From Amarolinea aalborgensis (GTDB lineage: Bacteria > Chloroflexota > Anaerolineae > SSC4 > Amarolineaceae): 64,000 bases of DNA. Positions 8,323 through 18,209 of the stretch are shown here, one piece after another; the first letter of the stretch is position 1, and each line of letters begins with the position of its first letter. The notes under the pieces are model-generated. The model worked only from the letters and a program-made list of their open reading frames with translations, had not been told where the DNA came from and searched no databases. The DNA lies in contig NZ_UETR01000015.1 of assembly GCF_900491745.1 (NCBI RefSeq), positions 25,924-89,923 on the forward strand. The letters run 5' to 3'. A program made the position numbers and the translations under genes.

Positions 8323-9474
8323 TCACGGTTTGTCAAACCAGGCGAGGGCAGCCGCCAACACGGGATCGTCGCCGTCGCCGCCTGCGGCCACGGGTACATC
8401 AGGCGTCAGGCCTTTGCCATCAATCTGTTGATGGGCCGGCGTGAACCAGCGTGCGGTGGTGACGTGCAGCGATGAGCCGTCGCGCAGATCGAAAACGAGC
8501 TGCACCGAGCCTTTGCCAAAAGTCTTGCCGCCGATGATCGGCGCGCGTTTGGCGTCTTGCAGCGCGCCGGCTACAATTTCAGCCGCGCTGGCCGTGCCTT
8601 CGTCAGTCAACACGACCAACGGCAGGTCACGCGCCACGCCATCGCCGCGCACGTCATAGTCCTTCTGACTGTCCGCACGCTGTTCGGTCAGCACGCGGCC
8701 GCTGGCCAGGAACTGGCTCGCGACATCTACCGCCGTCTCCAGCAGGCCGCCTGGGTTGTGGCGCAGATCCAGGATCAGCCGCTGTGCGCCTTGCCGGCGG
8801 AGGTCCTTGATTGCCTCTTTCAGCTCCTGCGCGCTGCGCTCGCCGAAAATGTGCAGCGCCACATAGCCGGTGCGGGGGTCGTTCTCCAGCAGGCGCCATT
8901 CGACCGACGGATTCTCGATCTCCTCACGCGTTACGACGATGTCCAAGGGCGCCGCGGCCCCGGCGCGGCCGATGCGCACCGTCACTTTCGAACCAACCTC
9001 GCCGCGCACCATATCCACCACCTCGTCGCGGTTCTTGCCGCTGACGCTCTTGCCATCCACGGCGAGCAGCTCGTCATTGGCTTGGATGCCGGCCCTTTCG
9101 GCCGGCCGGCCGGGCATGGGAACGAGAAAGATCTGGCCGGTCGTGCTGACGTTGATGGTCGCGCCGATGCCGCCGAAGCGCCCGCGCAGTTGATCCCTTT
9201 CGCGTGCACGGGGCTGCGGCTCAATGAAGACGGTGTAGGGGTCCTGATAGGTTTGCACCAGGCCGCGCACCGCGCCATAGGTCTGGGTGGCCTCGTCTGG
9301 TTGACTGCCCAAGAAATTGTCATGCAGCAGGCGTTGCGCGTCGCTGATGAGCGTCATTGAGGCCTGCGGCTGGTTGGTGGGCAGGGGCGCGCGCGTCAGC
9401 AGCCAATGTGCGCCAAAGCCGGCTGCAAAGGCCAGGACCAAGAGCGCCGTGAACATGAACAGCCCGCTGAGCAT
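8323..9474 (-). CDS. S41-family carboxy-terminal processing protease (paralogue 2)
   Basis: An S41 protease of 383 residues from the start chosen here: membrane anchor (MLSGLFMFTALLVLAFAAG), PDZ domain ('FGGIGATINVST...PAERAGIQANDELLAVDG'), then the catalytic domain with Ser in 'DEGTASAAEIVAGA' and Lys in 'TFGKGSVQLV'. The frame is open back to 9618, but a good promoter (-35 at 9617-9622, -10 at 9594-9599) overlaps that stretch. Translation must therefore start further in: the ATG at 9474 just before the anchor, or a TTG at 9519. It precedes paralogue 1 and is probably co-transcribed with it. Confidence 0.88.
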   Translation of the reverse strand: MLSGLFMFTALLVLAFAAGFGAHWLLTRAPLPTNQPQASMTLISDAQRLLHDNFLGSQPDEATQTYGAVRGLVQTYQDPYTVFIEPQPRARERDQLRGRFGGIGATINVSTTGQIFLVPMPGRPAERAGIQANDELLAVDGKSVSGKNRDEVVDMVRGEVGSKVTVRIGRAGAAAPLDIVVTREEIENPSVEWRLLENDPRTGYVALHIFGERSAQELKEAIKDLRRQGAQRLILDLRHNPGGLLETAVDVASQFLASGRVLTEQRADSQKDYDVRGDGVARDLPLVVLTDEGTASAAEIVAGALQDAKRAPIIGGKTFGKGSVQLVFDLRDGSSLHVTTARWFTPAHQQIDGKGLTPDVPVAAGGDGDDPVLAAALAWFDKP

Positions 9475-9593
9475 TTCGCGCGAGCGCCATGAGTACGTCG
9501 GTTGTGATGGTTCGTTCAAGGTGAATAGTCCGTTGGCAAGATCGCGCGTGTCCGCGAAAACCGCGGCCGGGTGCGTGGGGACACCGAACTGAA

Positions 9594-9622
9594 AGTATAG
9601 CATCAATCGGGCGGGCAACCAA
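9594..9622 (-). promoter_or_regulatory. Sigma-70-type promoter of the S41 pair
   Basis: On the minus strand a TTGGTT -35 element and a TATACT -10 element are separated by exactly 17 bp. It would start transcription around 9586. This rules out the longest upstream start of the second S41 protease and leaves a 5' leader before ATG 9474. Confidence 0.6.
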
Positions 9623-9763
9623 ATGCTTTGCAGGCGGGGGATTCACAACAGGCGCATCGCTCATTCACGCCAACTTCACAACTCGATGGCATCCTAGAGA
9701 CAAGCAAGCAAACCTATTGCAAGCGAGATCACCAATTCAACACAGGTTACGGAGGAAAATAAC

Positions 9764-10300
9764 ATGAAACGGTTTATCGTGATAATGATACTGGTTGGCG
9801 CGCTGACAACGCTGCTGGCGGGCATGGCGCTGGCCGCAGGGCCGCTGACGACATCCGCTCAGGGCTTTGGCCCAGGTCGCGGCATCCATGCGCCGGGCAC
9901 GGGTCTGACGACCGGCAGCGCCGGGAGCGGTGGGATGATGGGCGCCGGCGCGCCTGCCTGGGCCGGGCAGCCGGAAGAGGTAGCCACGCTGCTCGACATG
10001 ACCACGGCGCAGATCCAGGCCGAGCGCCTCGCCGGCAAGTCGCTGGTGCAGATCGCCGCCGGTCAGGGGATCAGCAAAGAGACCCTGGTTGCGACCATTC
10101 TCGCTGCCAAGCGGGCTGACCTGGCCAGCCTGGTTGCGGATGGCAAGCTGACGCAGGCCCAAGCAGACGCCATCAGTGCGCATATGGAGACGCAGGTTGT
10201 GACCATGGTCGAGCGCACGAGCGTAGGCCCTGCGGCGAACCGGGGTCAGGGTCGGTCTGGCATGGGCGGCTTTCGCGGCGGCCGCAACGCCAACCGTTAA
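9764..10300 (+). CDS. Small secreted Gly/Ala-rich protein, function unknown
   Basis: This 178-residue protein has a clear signal peptide (MKRFIVIMILVGALTTLLAGMALAA) and a Gly-rich spacer. A helical region of about 70 residues follows ('EEVATLLDMTTAQIQAERLAGKSL' through 'KLTQAQADAISAHM'), then a Gly/Arg/Asn-rich tail. The helical part recalls DUF2680-like secreted proteins, but I cannot name it with confidence. An excellent ribosome-binding site (GGAGGAAAA) precedes the ATG. The gene is divergent from the S41 pair. Confidence 0.7.
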   Translation: MKRFIVIMILVGALTTLLAGMALAAGPLTTSAQGFGPGRGIHAPGTGLTTGSAGSGGMMGAGAPAWAGQPEEVATLLDMTTAQIQAERLAGKSLVQIAAGQGISKETLVATILAAKRADLASLVADGKLTQAQADAISAHMETQVVTMVERTSVGPAANRGQGRSGMGGFRGGRNANR

Positions 10301-10317
10301 GCGCCCCTTGGTTAGTG

Positions 10318-10353
10318 GGTGCGGCGTCCGCATGAGGATGCGAACGCCGCACC
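10318..10353 (+). terminator. Hairpin after the secreted-protein gene
   Basis: A strong inverted repeat (GGTGCGGCGT / ACGCCGCACC with inner CGCAT/ATGCG) begins 18 bp after the stop codon at 10300. No clear T-run follows, so it may be a weak terminator or an mRNA-stabilising structure. The rest of 10301-10496 holds nothing recognisable. Confidence 0.4.
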
Positions 10354-10496
10354 ACGCGCAGGTCTAATCATCAGCACGTGATCGAGAAGGCCCGTACCTC
10401 AGGGTGCGGGCGCTTCCCATTCGTGGCATTTTCAGGAGAGCCGCCCCTGCTCGGGGCCGCAGCCGTGGACGAAAATGTCAGCAGACGGGGAAGCAC

Positions 10497-11006
10497 GACT
10501 TGACTCTTGCGGATGCGGGCCAACTACGTGTGGAGAGACGGCCGGTCAACTTGGTTGAACTGGCGCGCGCCACGCTCAATCAATTCGGCCCCGCAGCTGA
10601 GGCGGCCGATGTCAGCCTGGAGTTGGCGGCCAACGCCGCGGCGCCCGTGGTGATCGGAGACGCCGATCGCCTGGCCCAAGTGCTGCGCAACCTGCTGAGC
10701 AACGCGCTGCGCCATACCCCTGCTGGGGGCTTGATCACCGTGCGCGTGGAGGCGCAATCGGGACAAGTTCGTCTCCAGGTGACCGATAGTGGTACGGGCA
10801 TTGCGGCCAGCGATCTGCCGCACGTCTTCGACCGCTTCTATCGTGGAGACAAAAGCCGCAGTCGCCGTGGCGGCGGCGCGGGGTTGGGGCTGGCGATTGC
10901 GCGACAGTTGATCACCGTGCATGGCGGAACGATTGAGGTAGCCAGTGCCAGTGGGCAAGGAACGACCTTCACGCTATCGCTGCCTGCGGCGCTTGAGACT
11001 GGTTGA
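10497..11006 (+). pseudogene. Sensor histidine kinase, C-terminal remnant
   Basis: About 170 residues match the end of a BaeS/PhoR-type sensor kinase. There is the end of the dimerisation region ('LTLADAGQLRVERRPVNLVELA'), then the HATPase domain with its N-box ('LRNLLSNALRHTP'), G1 box ('VTDSGTGI'), F-box ('VFDRFYRGD') and G2 box ('GAGLGLAIARQLI'). The sensor domain and the phospho-accepting His are missing. The upstream sequence in frame (10404-10496) is unrelated junction sequence. The break suggests loss of the 5' part by rearrangement. It lies next to other debris at the far end of the CRISPR array. Confidence 0.75.
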
Positions 11007-11012
11007 GGTGGG

Positions 11013-11117
11013 GTTGGAGGCCGTCCTTTGGGCATCGAACGACCGCACATTCGCAACGGCCAGGCGATTGCCAACCTCAACACCTTGATCTATCTTCTGA
11101 TCAATCCACACTCCTGA
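11013..11117 (+). pseudogene. Possible transposase C-terminal remnant
   Basis: A short open stretch ends '..GIERPHIRNGQAIANLNTLIYLLINPHS' and stop. The 'IRNGQAIANLNTL..LL' pattern resembles the C-terminus of DDE transposases of the ISAs1/IS4 type ('R.G.A..NLA.LR.LAL.LL'). Only about 30 residues are present with no start, so this is a weak call. The position between a broken kinase gene and an orphan IS21 end supports it. Confidence 0.3.
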
Positions 11118-11125
11118 AACCCTGG

Positions 11126-11268
11126 GCTGGCCTCATTTTCGATTGTCAAATGGCCTTGATCTTCATTGCCAAACGGCCCTGATTTTGATTGCCAAGCTGA
11201 AAACGGGGTGACCTTGCTGGCCCTGTTTTTCATTGCCAAGTGGCCCAGGTTTCATTTGCCAAAAACAG
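11126..11268 (-). mobile_element. Orphan IS21-type right end, inverted copy
   Basis: This segment is a near-identical inverted copy of the right end of the complete IS21 element at 15419-18320. It ends in CCAAAAACAG at 11268 and carries the same ~22-bp internal sites (TTGGCAAT..AAA..CAGGGCC type). The match is almost perfect for about 120 bp and then fades. No transposase genes accompany it, so it is a solo end left after deletion. The tip faces the array, and the first CRISPR repeat starts 36 bp beyond it, about one spacer length. Confidence 0.8.
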
Positions 11269-11304
11269 ACCAGCGTGGATTGACGGTGACGCTGCCGCTG
11301 TGGG

Positions 11305-14300
11305 GTTTCAATCCACGCTCCCCGCGAAGGGAGCGACAACGGAGATTGATGGGCTTGGGGTGGCCTGGGAGTTTCAATCCACGCTCCCCGCGAAGGGAGC
11401 GACTCTGCCCGGATGGATCATTGATATGTTGGCAGGGTTTCAATCCACGCTCCCCGCGAAGGGAGCGACGAGGCCAGGCGACGGGGCGTGTCTGAGCTTT
11501 ACATGTTTCAATCCACGCTCCCCGCGAAGGGAGCGACTGGGCAGCCAGGCGTTCGCCGATTGGCCCGGTCAGTTTCAATCCACGCTCCCCGCGAAGGGAG
11601 CGATGCGGCGGCGGTCGGTGGCGCGGCAGGATGGGCAGTTTCAATCCACGCTCCCCGCGAAGGGAGCGACCCAGGCCAGGAATGCGCCAGCCAGGCAGAG
11701 GGCGTTTCAATCCACGCTCCCCGCGAAGGGAGCGACGCCCATATAAAAGCGGCCCTTATCGTCCCTCACATGTTTCAATCCACGCTCCCCGCGAAGGGAG
11801 CGACGATGCCTTGTGGCATAATAGTCATGTCGCATGGGTTTCAATCCACGCTCCCCGCGAAGGGAGCGACCAGCATCCAGGCAAACTGAGCGACAAGGCG
11901 TATGTTTCAATCCACGCTCCCCGCGAAGGGAGCGACCTCGCAGGCCGTCAAGGCCATCGAGCGCGGCGACGTTTCAATCCACGCTCCCCGCGAAGGGAGC
12001 GACCACTTTCGCCTGCATTAGCGGAGCCGTTAAGCGTGTTTCAATCCACGCTCCCCGCGAAGGGAGCGACCTGTCTTGACTGTTCCGCTGGCGTACTTGA
12101 CCTTGTTTCAATCCACGCTCCCCGCGAAGGGAGCGACATTCCATTGCGCAGACTTTCAACCGTCCCAACCTGTTTCAATCCACGCTCCCCGCGAAGGGAG
12201 CGACGATCATGCGTGACTGGGTGCTAGTGTCAACCTTGTTTCAATCCACGCTCCCCGCGAAGGGAGCGACTTGGCACTCATTGGCACTGGCACTATAGAC
12301 GGTGTTTCAATCCACGCTCCCCGCGAAGGGAGCGACGTCCCTGACTGATTCAGCCCGCGTCATGGCGTCGTTTCAATCCACGCTCCCCGCGAAGGGAGCG
12401 ACTATGCTGGCCACGATTGCCAGCTTGACGCCAGAGTTTCAATCCACGCTCCCCGCGAAGGGAGCGACCGCGCACACGGTCTTGCCCTACGCCCAATTTG
12501 GAGTTTCAATCCACGCTCCCCGCGAAGGGAGCGACCCGACGAAGCTCGGCCCGACGGCGGGATTTTGCAAGTTTCAATCCACGCTCCCCGCGAAGGGAGC
12601 GACGATGGCCGCGCGTCGATGTGTCTATTGACTTTGAGTTTCAATCCACGCTCCCCGCGAAGGGAGCGACGGGCTATACCAGTGTACAGCCCAGCACGTA
12701 GTTGTGTTTCAATCCACGCTCCCCGCGAAGGGAGCGACCTTTGCCGGCCGCGTCTCACTGCGGCGATTGCAGTTTCAATCCACGCTCCCCGCGAAGGGAG
12801 CGACTACAAATCATGTAATCGTTGTTTGATGCGCGTGCGTTTCAATCCACGCTCCCCGCGAAGGGAGCGACCAGGGACGCTGGCAGACTATGCAGGATGT
12901 ACGGGTTTCAATCCACGCTCCCCGCGAAGGGAGCGACCCACCACATCCATGATGTCGCCCATCCCATCGGCGTTTCAATCCACGCTCCCCGCGAAGGGAG
13001 CGACGTCGGGAGTGACGGCGGCGCGGCAGTGCAGGCAGGTTTCAATCCACGCTCCCCGCGAAGGGAGCGACATCCATTCCGGCAGATGATCCCGCACGTA
13101 GTTCAGTTTCAATCCACGCTCCCCGCGAAGGGAGCGACCCGCCCGCTCCCCGTCGCCGGCAGCCGCAGATTGTTTCAATCCACGCTCCCCGCGAAGGGAG
13201 CGACGTGACCAAATCCTGATAGCGTCCGACATCCAAACCGTTTCAATCCACGCTCCCCGCGAAGGGAGCGACGCGATCATCCCTGTACTGCCGCCCGCCG
13301 AACCGGTTTCAATCCACGCTCCCCGCGAAGGGAGCGACCTGTTTGGAGGAGGCAGGCGCGGCTCGTTTTGGAAGTTTCAATCCACGCTCCCCGCGAAGGG
13401 AGCGACCTGCAGATGGAGCGCGATATGCAGATCGTCAGTCGGTTTCAATCCACGCTCCCCGCGAAGGGAGCGACTTGACAAGCAGACGCAGGCCCAGCTG
13501 CGCGCGTTTCAATCCACGCTCCCCGCGAAGGGAGCGACTCTACGAGCGGGCGCTGTTTGCGGCCCGTGAGCAGTTTCAATCCACGCTCCCCGCGAAGGGA
13601 GCGACGTGTTCTGCGTGGCGGCCTGCATAGTGAGCGGGGTTTCAATCCACGCTCCCCGCGAAGGGAGCGACTCCGCTGCGTGGGCCGCCGAGCAGGCGAC
13701 GCGTGTTTCAATCCACGCTCCCCGCGAAGGGAGCGACCACCGCGACCAACCCACCCCCTACACCAAAGACGTTTCAATCCACGCTCCCCGCGAAGGGAGC
13801 GACGGGCGCGGGGATAGGCACGAAAGGATTACTCGATGGTTTCAATCCACGCTCCCCGCGAAGGGAGCGACGTCATTGTCAGCCGCCCCTGCCCAGATGC
13901 GGTAGTTTCAATCCACGCTCCCCGCGAAGGGAGCGACCTCGTGTTTGTTGATGTGGAAGGTAACGAATCTGTTTCAATCCACGCTCCCCGCGAAGGGAGC
14001 GACCTGGACTTGCCCAAACTGCCGCCATGAATCAAGTTTCAATCCACGCTCCCCGCGAAGGGAGCGACCAAGTGGCAGAAGTTCGACAAGTTGGGCGAGC
14101 AGTTTCAATCCACGCTCCCCGCGAAGGGAGCGACATCTACAAGGCCGCAAACTTCCAATGGCTTCGAGTTTCAATCCACGCTCCCCGCGAAGGGAGCGAC
14201 AGGTTGTGCCAGTAGGCGACATGGCGACGGCGGGTTTCAATCCACGCTCCCCGCGAAGGGAGCGACCAGCCAGATCACTGTGCGCCCCGCGCCCAAGATG

Positions 14301-15402
14301 TTTCAATCCACGCTCCCCGCGAAGGGAGCGACTTTGAGACGGCCGTGCCGTCCAGCGGAATGGTTGTTTCAATCCACGCTCCCCGCGAAGGGAGCGACCT
14401 CGCTCACCGCTTGGGAGCACAGCTTCCGATGGTTTCAATCCACGCTCCCCGCGAAGGGAGCGACGACGCAGATGATTGATCTAGCCGACCTGCTACGTGT
14501 TTCAATCCACGCTCCCCGCGAAGGGAGCGACTTTGCGAGTGCAAAGCGAGGGTGGGCCATGAGGTTTCAATCCACGCTCCCCGCGAAGGGAGCGACGCCA
14601 GGCGATTGATGACCTGTTCCCGCGGGTCACGTTTCAATCCACGCTCCCCGCGAAGGGAGCGACGGGGCGATTGGCAGCGGTGGTGACTTCCTCGGACGTT
14701 TCAATCCACGCTCCCCGCGAAGGGAGCGACAGAAATGGATCGTCACCCGGTAGTAGAGGTGGTTGTTTCAATCCACGCTCCCCGCGAAGGGAGCGACCGT
14801 ACCCCGTCGTGCACCATGGCGCGTTCGCCATGTTTCAATCCACGCTCCCCGCGAAGGGAGCGACCAACGAGGGCAGGCCGTGCCGGTCGCACCAGTTGAC
14901 GTTTCAATCCACGCTCCCCGCGAAGGGAGCGACGTTAGAGGCCGGAGAATATCAGGCGATTGTGCGGTTTCAATCCACGCTCCCCGCGAAGGGAGCGACT
15001 AGCCCGGTTGCAACATACCTTGTCCTTTCGCGGGTTTCAATCCACGCTCCCCGCGAAGGGAGCGACCTTACGCCGTGGCAAACTCTATTACACCGCAACA
15101 GTTTCAATCCACGCTCCCCGCGAAGGGAGCGACCGCGCGCTTTGCTTGCCAGCCTGACCAGGTCGGAGGTTTCAATCCACGCTCCCCGCGAAGGGAGCGA
15201 CCTGGCCCACCTGGAGACGGAACACAAGTTGGGGAAGTTTCAATCCACGCTCCCCGCGAAGGGAGCGACACGCCGGCGCCAACAAGAACCGCATGTCAGC
15301 CTGGTTTCAATCCACGCTCCCCGCGAAGGGAGCGACCGCCCAGCTCGCGCGCCGCAGAGGCGGTGACGGGTTTCAATCCACGCTCCCCGCGAAGGGAGCG
15401 AC
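11305..15402 (-). CRISPR. Type I-C CRISPR array, leader-distal part (62 repeats)
   Basis: I count 62 copies of a 33-bp repeat beginning GTTTCAATCCACGCTCCCCG on the plus strand and separated by 31-37-bp unique spacers (period about 67 bp). On the minus strand the repeat ends in ATTGAAAC with an internal GC-rich stem, the standard type I-C form, so crRNA is read on the minus strand. Repeats are essentially invariant; the copy at 11572 ends GAT instead of GAC. The segment is bounded by an orphan IS21 end on the left and by the IS21 insertion at 15419 on the right. All long open frames here are repeat artefacts. Confidence 0.98.
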
Positions 15403-15418
15403 ACGAGGCCATCAACCT

Positions 15419-15562
15419 CTGTTTTTGGCAAATGAAACCTGGGCCACTTGGCAATGAAAAACAGGGCCAGCGAGGTCACCCCGTTTTCAGCTTGGCAATC
15501 AAAATCAGGGCCGTTTGGCAATGAAAATCAAGGCCATTTGGCAATGTAAAACAGGGCCACCC
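15419..15562. repeat. IS21 right end with five tandem transposase-binding-like sites
   Basis: Five ~22-bp units share TTGGCAA at one side and GGGCC(A/G) at the other. The spacing and reiteration match the multiple terminal repeats that IstA binds in IS21 elements. The same array of sites, inverted, forms the orphan end at 11126-11268. Confidence 0.75.
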
Positions 15563-15599
15563 GTGATTTTGGGAACCCAAAAAGCCGGGAGGGTGGGAT

Positions 15600-15830
15600 G
15601 ACAACAGGCGTAGGGCTGGCCCTGCTTCCTTCGTCCGTCGCCATCGCAGCTTCAGGATTAGCGCCGTTCCTGGCTACCCCGTCAATGGCCGGTTTGGGAA
15701 TCCGGCCTGCTGTTGGCCGGATTCCCAAACCGGTTCATCTCGACCATTGACGGGGTGGCGGACGGTGCTAGACTGGGGGCTAGATGGCGACGGCGAGCAG
15801 GAGGCAGCCCTGCTTTCTGAGTCCTGAGCC
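15600..15830. repeat. Long imperfect inverted repeat inside the IS
   Basis: Two arms of roughly 100 bp are inverted copies of each other. The cores are perfect: CCGGTTTGGGAATCCGGC against GCCGGATTCCCAAACCGG around 15689-15733, ACCCCGTCAATGG against CCATTGACGGGGT, and further out CCGTCGCCATC against GATGGCGACGG. The stretch lies between the IS right end and istB and has no gene. It could be a nested MITE-like insertion or a very large hairpin that stops istAB transcription. The rest of 15563-15903 shows nothing else. Confidence 0.65.
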
Positions 15831-15903
15831 AGAGCGACAAGGGGGTGAAAAGTGAATGAAGTTGTTGTGTCAAACCTCCTGATGGATCTGTATGGCGAGA
15901 GAA

Positions 15904-16674
15904 TCATGGTTGGGACGGTGATACAGAGCTGGTGACATGCTGCATGCGCTGACGAAAGCGATATGACTCACCAAGAAATTCCAGGATGTGGGCCCGATGG
16001 GTGAGCCGATCGAGGAGTGCGCTGGTCAGTCGTTCATTGCCGAAGACCTGTGTCCAGTCGGCAAAGTGCAGGTTGGTGGTGACAATGAGCGCCACTTTTT
16101 CATGCAAGGCGGAACAGAATTGGAAAATCAACTGGGCGCCGATGTCAGAAAAGGGAATGAAGCCTAACTCGTCCAGGACGATCAGGTGGCATTTCTTGGC
16201 TGCGGTTAGGAACTTGGCCAAGCGATGCTGATCCTGAGCTTCAATCAGTTCATTAACCAGGCCGGCGGCGTTGTAGAAGCGAACCTTGTATCCCTGGCGA
16301 CATGCGGTGAGCGCAAGTGCCGAGGCAACGTGTGTCTTCCCTAAGCCCGGATTGCCCACGAGCAGAATGGGTTCGGCCTGGCGGATGTAGTGTCCCTGAG
16401 CTAAGGCGAGCACCTGCTGCTTGTTCAGTTGGGGGACGCAACTGAAATCGAAATCGGCCAGTTCTTTCAGCACAGGAAAGCGTGCTTCCTTGATGCGCAT
16501 GATTTCACGTTTACGTTCGCGTTCGTTCACTTCCTGTTCGGCCAGGGCGAGGAGGAAGCGATCGTAACTGAGGTTGTTACGGGCGCCATCCTCAGCAAAT
16601 GGGCGATAATTGCGCACGAAGGTGGGGAGATGCAACTGTTTGAGGTAGCTTTCCAAAAGCAAGAGCGATTCCAT
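15904..16674 (-). CDS. istB: IS21 transposition ATPase IstB
   Basis: This 256-residue AAA+ ATPase has Walker A 'LLVGNPGLGKTHVA' and Walker B 'LIVLDELGFIP', plus the IstB signature 'ALIVTTNLHFADWTQVFGNERLTSALLDRLTHRAHIL'. IstB regulates IS21 strand transfer and target choice with IstA. The start ATG at 16674 overlaps the istA stop codon by one base (TGATG), the normal IS21 coupling; a longer open frame upstream is an antisense-like shadow of istA in another frame. The gene looks intact. Confidence 0.95.
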   Translation of the reverse strand: MESLLLLESYLKQLHLPTFVRNYRPFAEDGARNNLSYDRFLLALAEQEVNERERKREIMRIKEARFPVLKELADFDFSCVPQLNKQQVLALAQGHYIRQAEPILLVGNPGLGKTHVASALALTACRQGYKVRFYNAAGLVNELIEAQDQHRLAKFLTAAKKCHLIVLDELGFIPFSDIGAQLIFQFCSALHEKVALIVTTNLHFADWTQVFGNERLTSALLDRLTHRAHILEFLGESYRFRQRMQHVTSSVSPSQP

Positions 16675-18209
16675 CACTTCCCTCCGGACAGCAACTGGTT
16701 GTAATGTTGCAAGTTCACGGGTTGGGTGCCGATCTCCCGTAAGCCGGACTGCTCGGTCAATTCGAGCGTGGGGGGTGGCGTATCTGGATGCAGTATCTGG
16801 TGCAGGCATAACTTCACTCCCTCGACATGGACACAGTTGTGGAGCAAGGCCTGGCTTACCGCCTGTTCGATCAGGTCGGCCGGATGATCCCGATGCAGTT
16901 GCAGGATCTGAACAAATTCGCGTATCCCGCGACCCTCGGGCCACTGCTGTTGCATCTTGTTCAACAGTTGCTCGTACGCCGCCGGCCATGTCGCCCGCCA
17001 CTGGCGTAAGGGTTTGGCGTGCTCGAAGGCGCCGGGACGTTGCACCAGCAGGGGCAGATAGTGCAGGGGGTCGAAAATGTCCTGCTCGCGTGCGTAAGAG
17101 CGGGCATGGTTGGCGATCACTTTGTCGTGATGCATGATCTCGATCCGAAATGGATACGCTCTGACCACCAGTTTGCGCTGTGCCTGGTCCACGGGCACCG
17201 AGTAGCGATTGGTTTCGAAGATCACCTGGCTGTACGGGGTCAGTGTCACCGGCGCCGTCACACAGCACGCATAGTCTCGCACGGGCAGTGGGCGCAGATG
17301 GGTTCGCTCCTGCTCCCATGCCTCGCCGATCGTGGTTGGCTCGCCTTTCACCTGGCGCAGGTCGTTGGTGCGGCACTTGTCCAGCAAATAGGCGTTCAGT
17401 TCGCTGAACGAGGCCACGTGGGGGATGGGAACCAGAAAGTTGCGCCGACTAAACCCGACGTTATGTTCGACACCTCCCTTTTCGTGGCCCTGCGCAGGGG
17501 TGCAGAAGTGACTCTCGAAGAGATAATGGCTGCGAAACGCCACAAACGTACGCTGCTCGATGCGACGATGCCCTTGCAGAATCTCAAACACGGCCGTTTT
17601 GAGATTGTCGTAGCTGACTCGGTGCGGTACGCCGCCAAAGAATCGGAAAGCCTGCACATGACCGTCCAAGAAACTCTCTTGCTTTTGCGTCGGATAAGCG
17701 CACACGAACAGCCGGTGGGAAAAGTTGAGCCACATCAGGAACAACTGTACGACCATCCGTACGCCAGCCATGATGACCGTCGCATCTCCCCAGTCCACTT
17801 GAGCTTCGCGACCCGGATCGAACGCCAGCGGCAGGTAAACCGCCGGCTTCCGCTGTGCCTCACGGCATTGCGCTACGTAGTGACGCACGCCCGAATCGCT
17901 CCCCCGGTAGCCTTGCTCGTGGACCATTTCATAAATCTTCTGCCCCGTGTACCGCTGCTTACGCGGCAGTCCTTCATTCTCGGCCAGAAGTTCGTCAATC
18001 TTTGCCTTGTAAGGCCCCAGCACCGGATCCGCTCGTTGAACTGCCCGCTGGTACGGCTCCGGCTCGGCCAGGTCCAGCGCTTTCGCAATCGTGTCGCGCC
18101 CGTGTTTCAGTTCGCGAGCAATCTCACGAATGCTCTTGTGTTGATTGAAATAGGCATCCCGAATCTGGGCATAATCTTCCACCGTCTTCATCCTTCCCTC
18201 CGCTACCAT
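16674..18209 (-). CDS. istA: IS21 transposase IstA
   Basis: This 511-residue IstA-type transposase has an N-terminal helix-turn-helix ('KSIREIARELKHGRDTIAKAL'). The DDE core is visible as 'EAQVDWGDATV', 'RVSYDNLKTAV' and 'GHEKGGVEHNVGFSRR'. A C-terminal beta-rich domain follows ('NRYSVPVDQAQRKLVVRAYPFRIEI'). It catalyses cut-out and insertion together with IstB. Length and catalytic residues appear complete, so the element may still be active. Confidence 0.95.
   Translation of the reverse strand: MVAEGRMKTVEDYAQIRDAYFNQHKSIREIARELKHGRDTIAKALDLAEPEPYQRAVQRADPVLGPYKAKIDELLAENEGLPRKQRYTGQKIYEMVHEQGYRGSDSGVRHYVAQCREAQRKPAVYLPLAFDPGREAQVDWGDATVIMAGVRMVVQLFLMWLNFSHRLFVCAYPTQKQESFLDGHVQAFRFFGGVPHRVSYDNLKTAVFEILQGHRRIEQRTFVAFRSHYLFESHFCTPAQGHEKGGVEHNVGFSRRNFLVPIPHVASFSELNAYLLDKCRTNDLRQVKGEPTTIGEAWEQERTHLRPLPVRDYACCVTAPVTLTPYSQVIFETNRYSVPVDQAQRKLVVRAYPFRIEIMHHDKVIANHARSYAREQDIFDPLHYLPLLVQRPGAFEHAKPLRQWRATWPAAYEQLLNKMQQQWPEGRGIREFVQILQLHRDHPADLIEQAVSQALLHNCVHVEGVKLCLHQILHPDTPPPTLELTEQSGLREIGTQPVNLQHYNQLLSGGK

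Noticed and set aside
11268..15419. Distal CRISPR array as cargo of a composite IS21 transposon
   Set aside because: The IS bodies lie outside the array with tips facing inward, one IS has lost its genes, and no target-site duplication was found.
11166..15524. Many open reading frames of 60-230 codons with recurring SIHAPREGSD, FNPRSPRRER or SLPSRGAWIE
   Set aside because: They are translations of the CRISPR repeat in different frames; the 33-bp repeat is a multiple of three and lacks stops. The same applies at 18208-23140.
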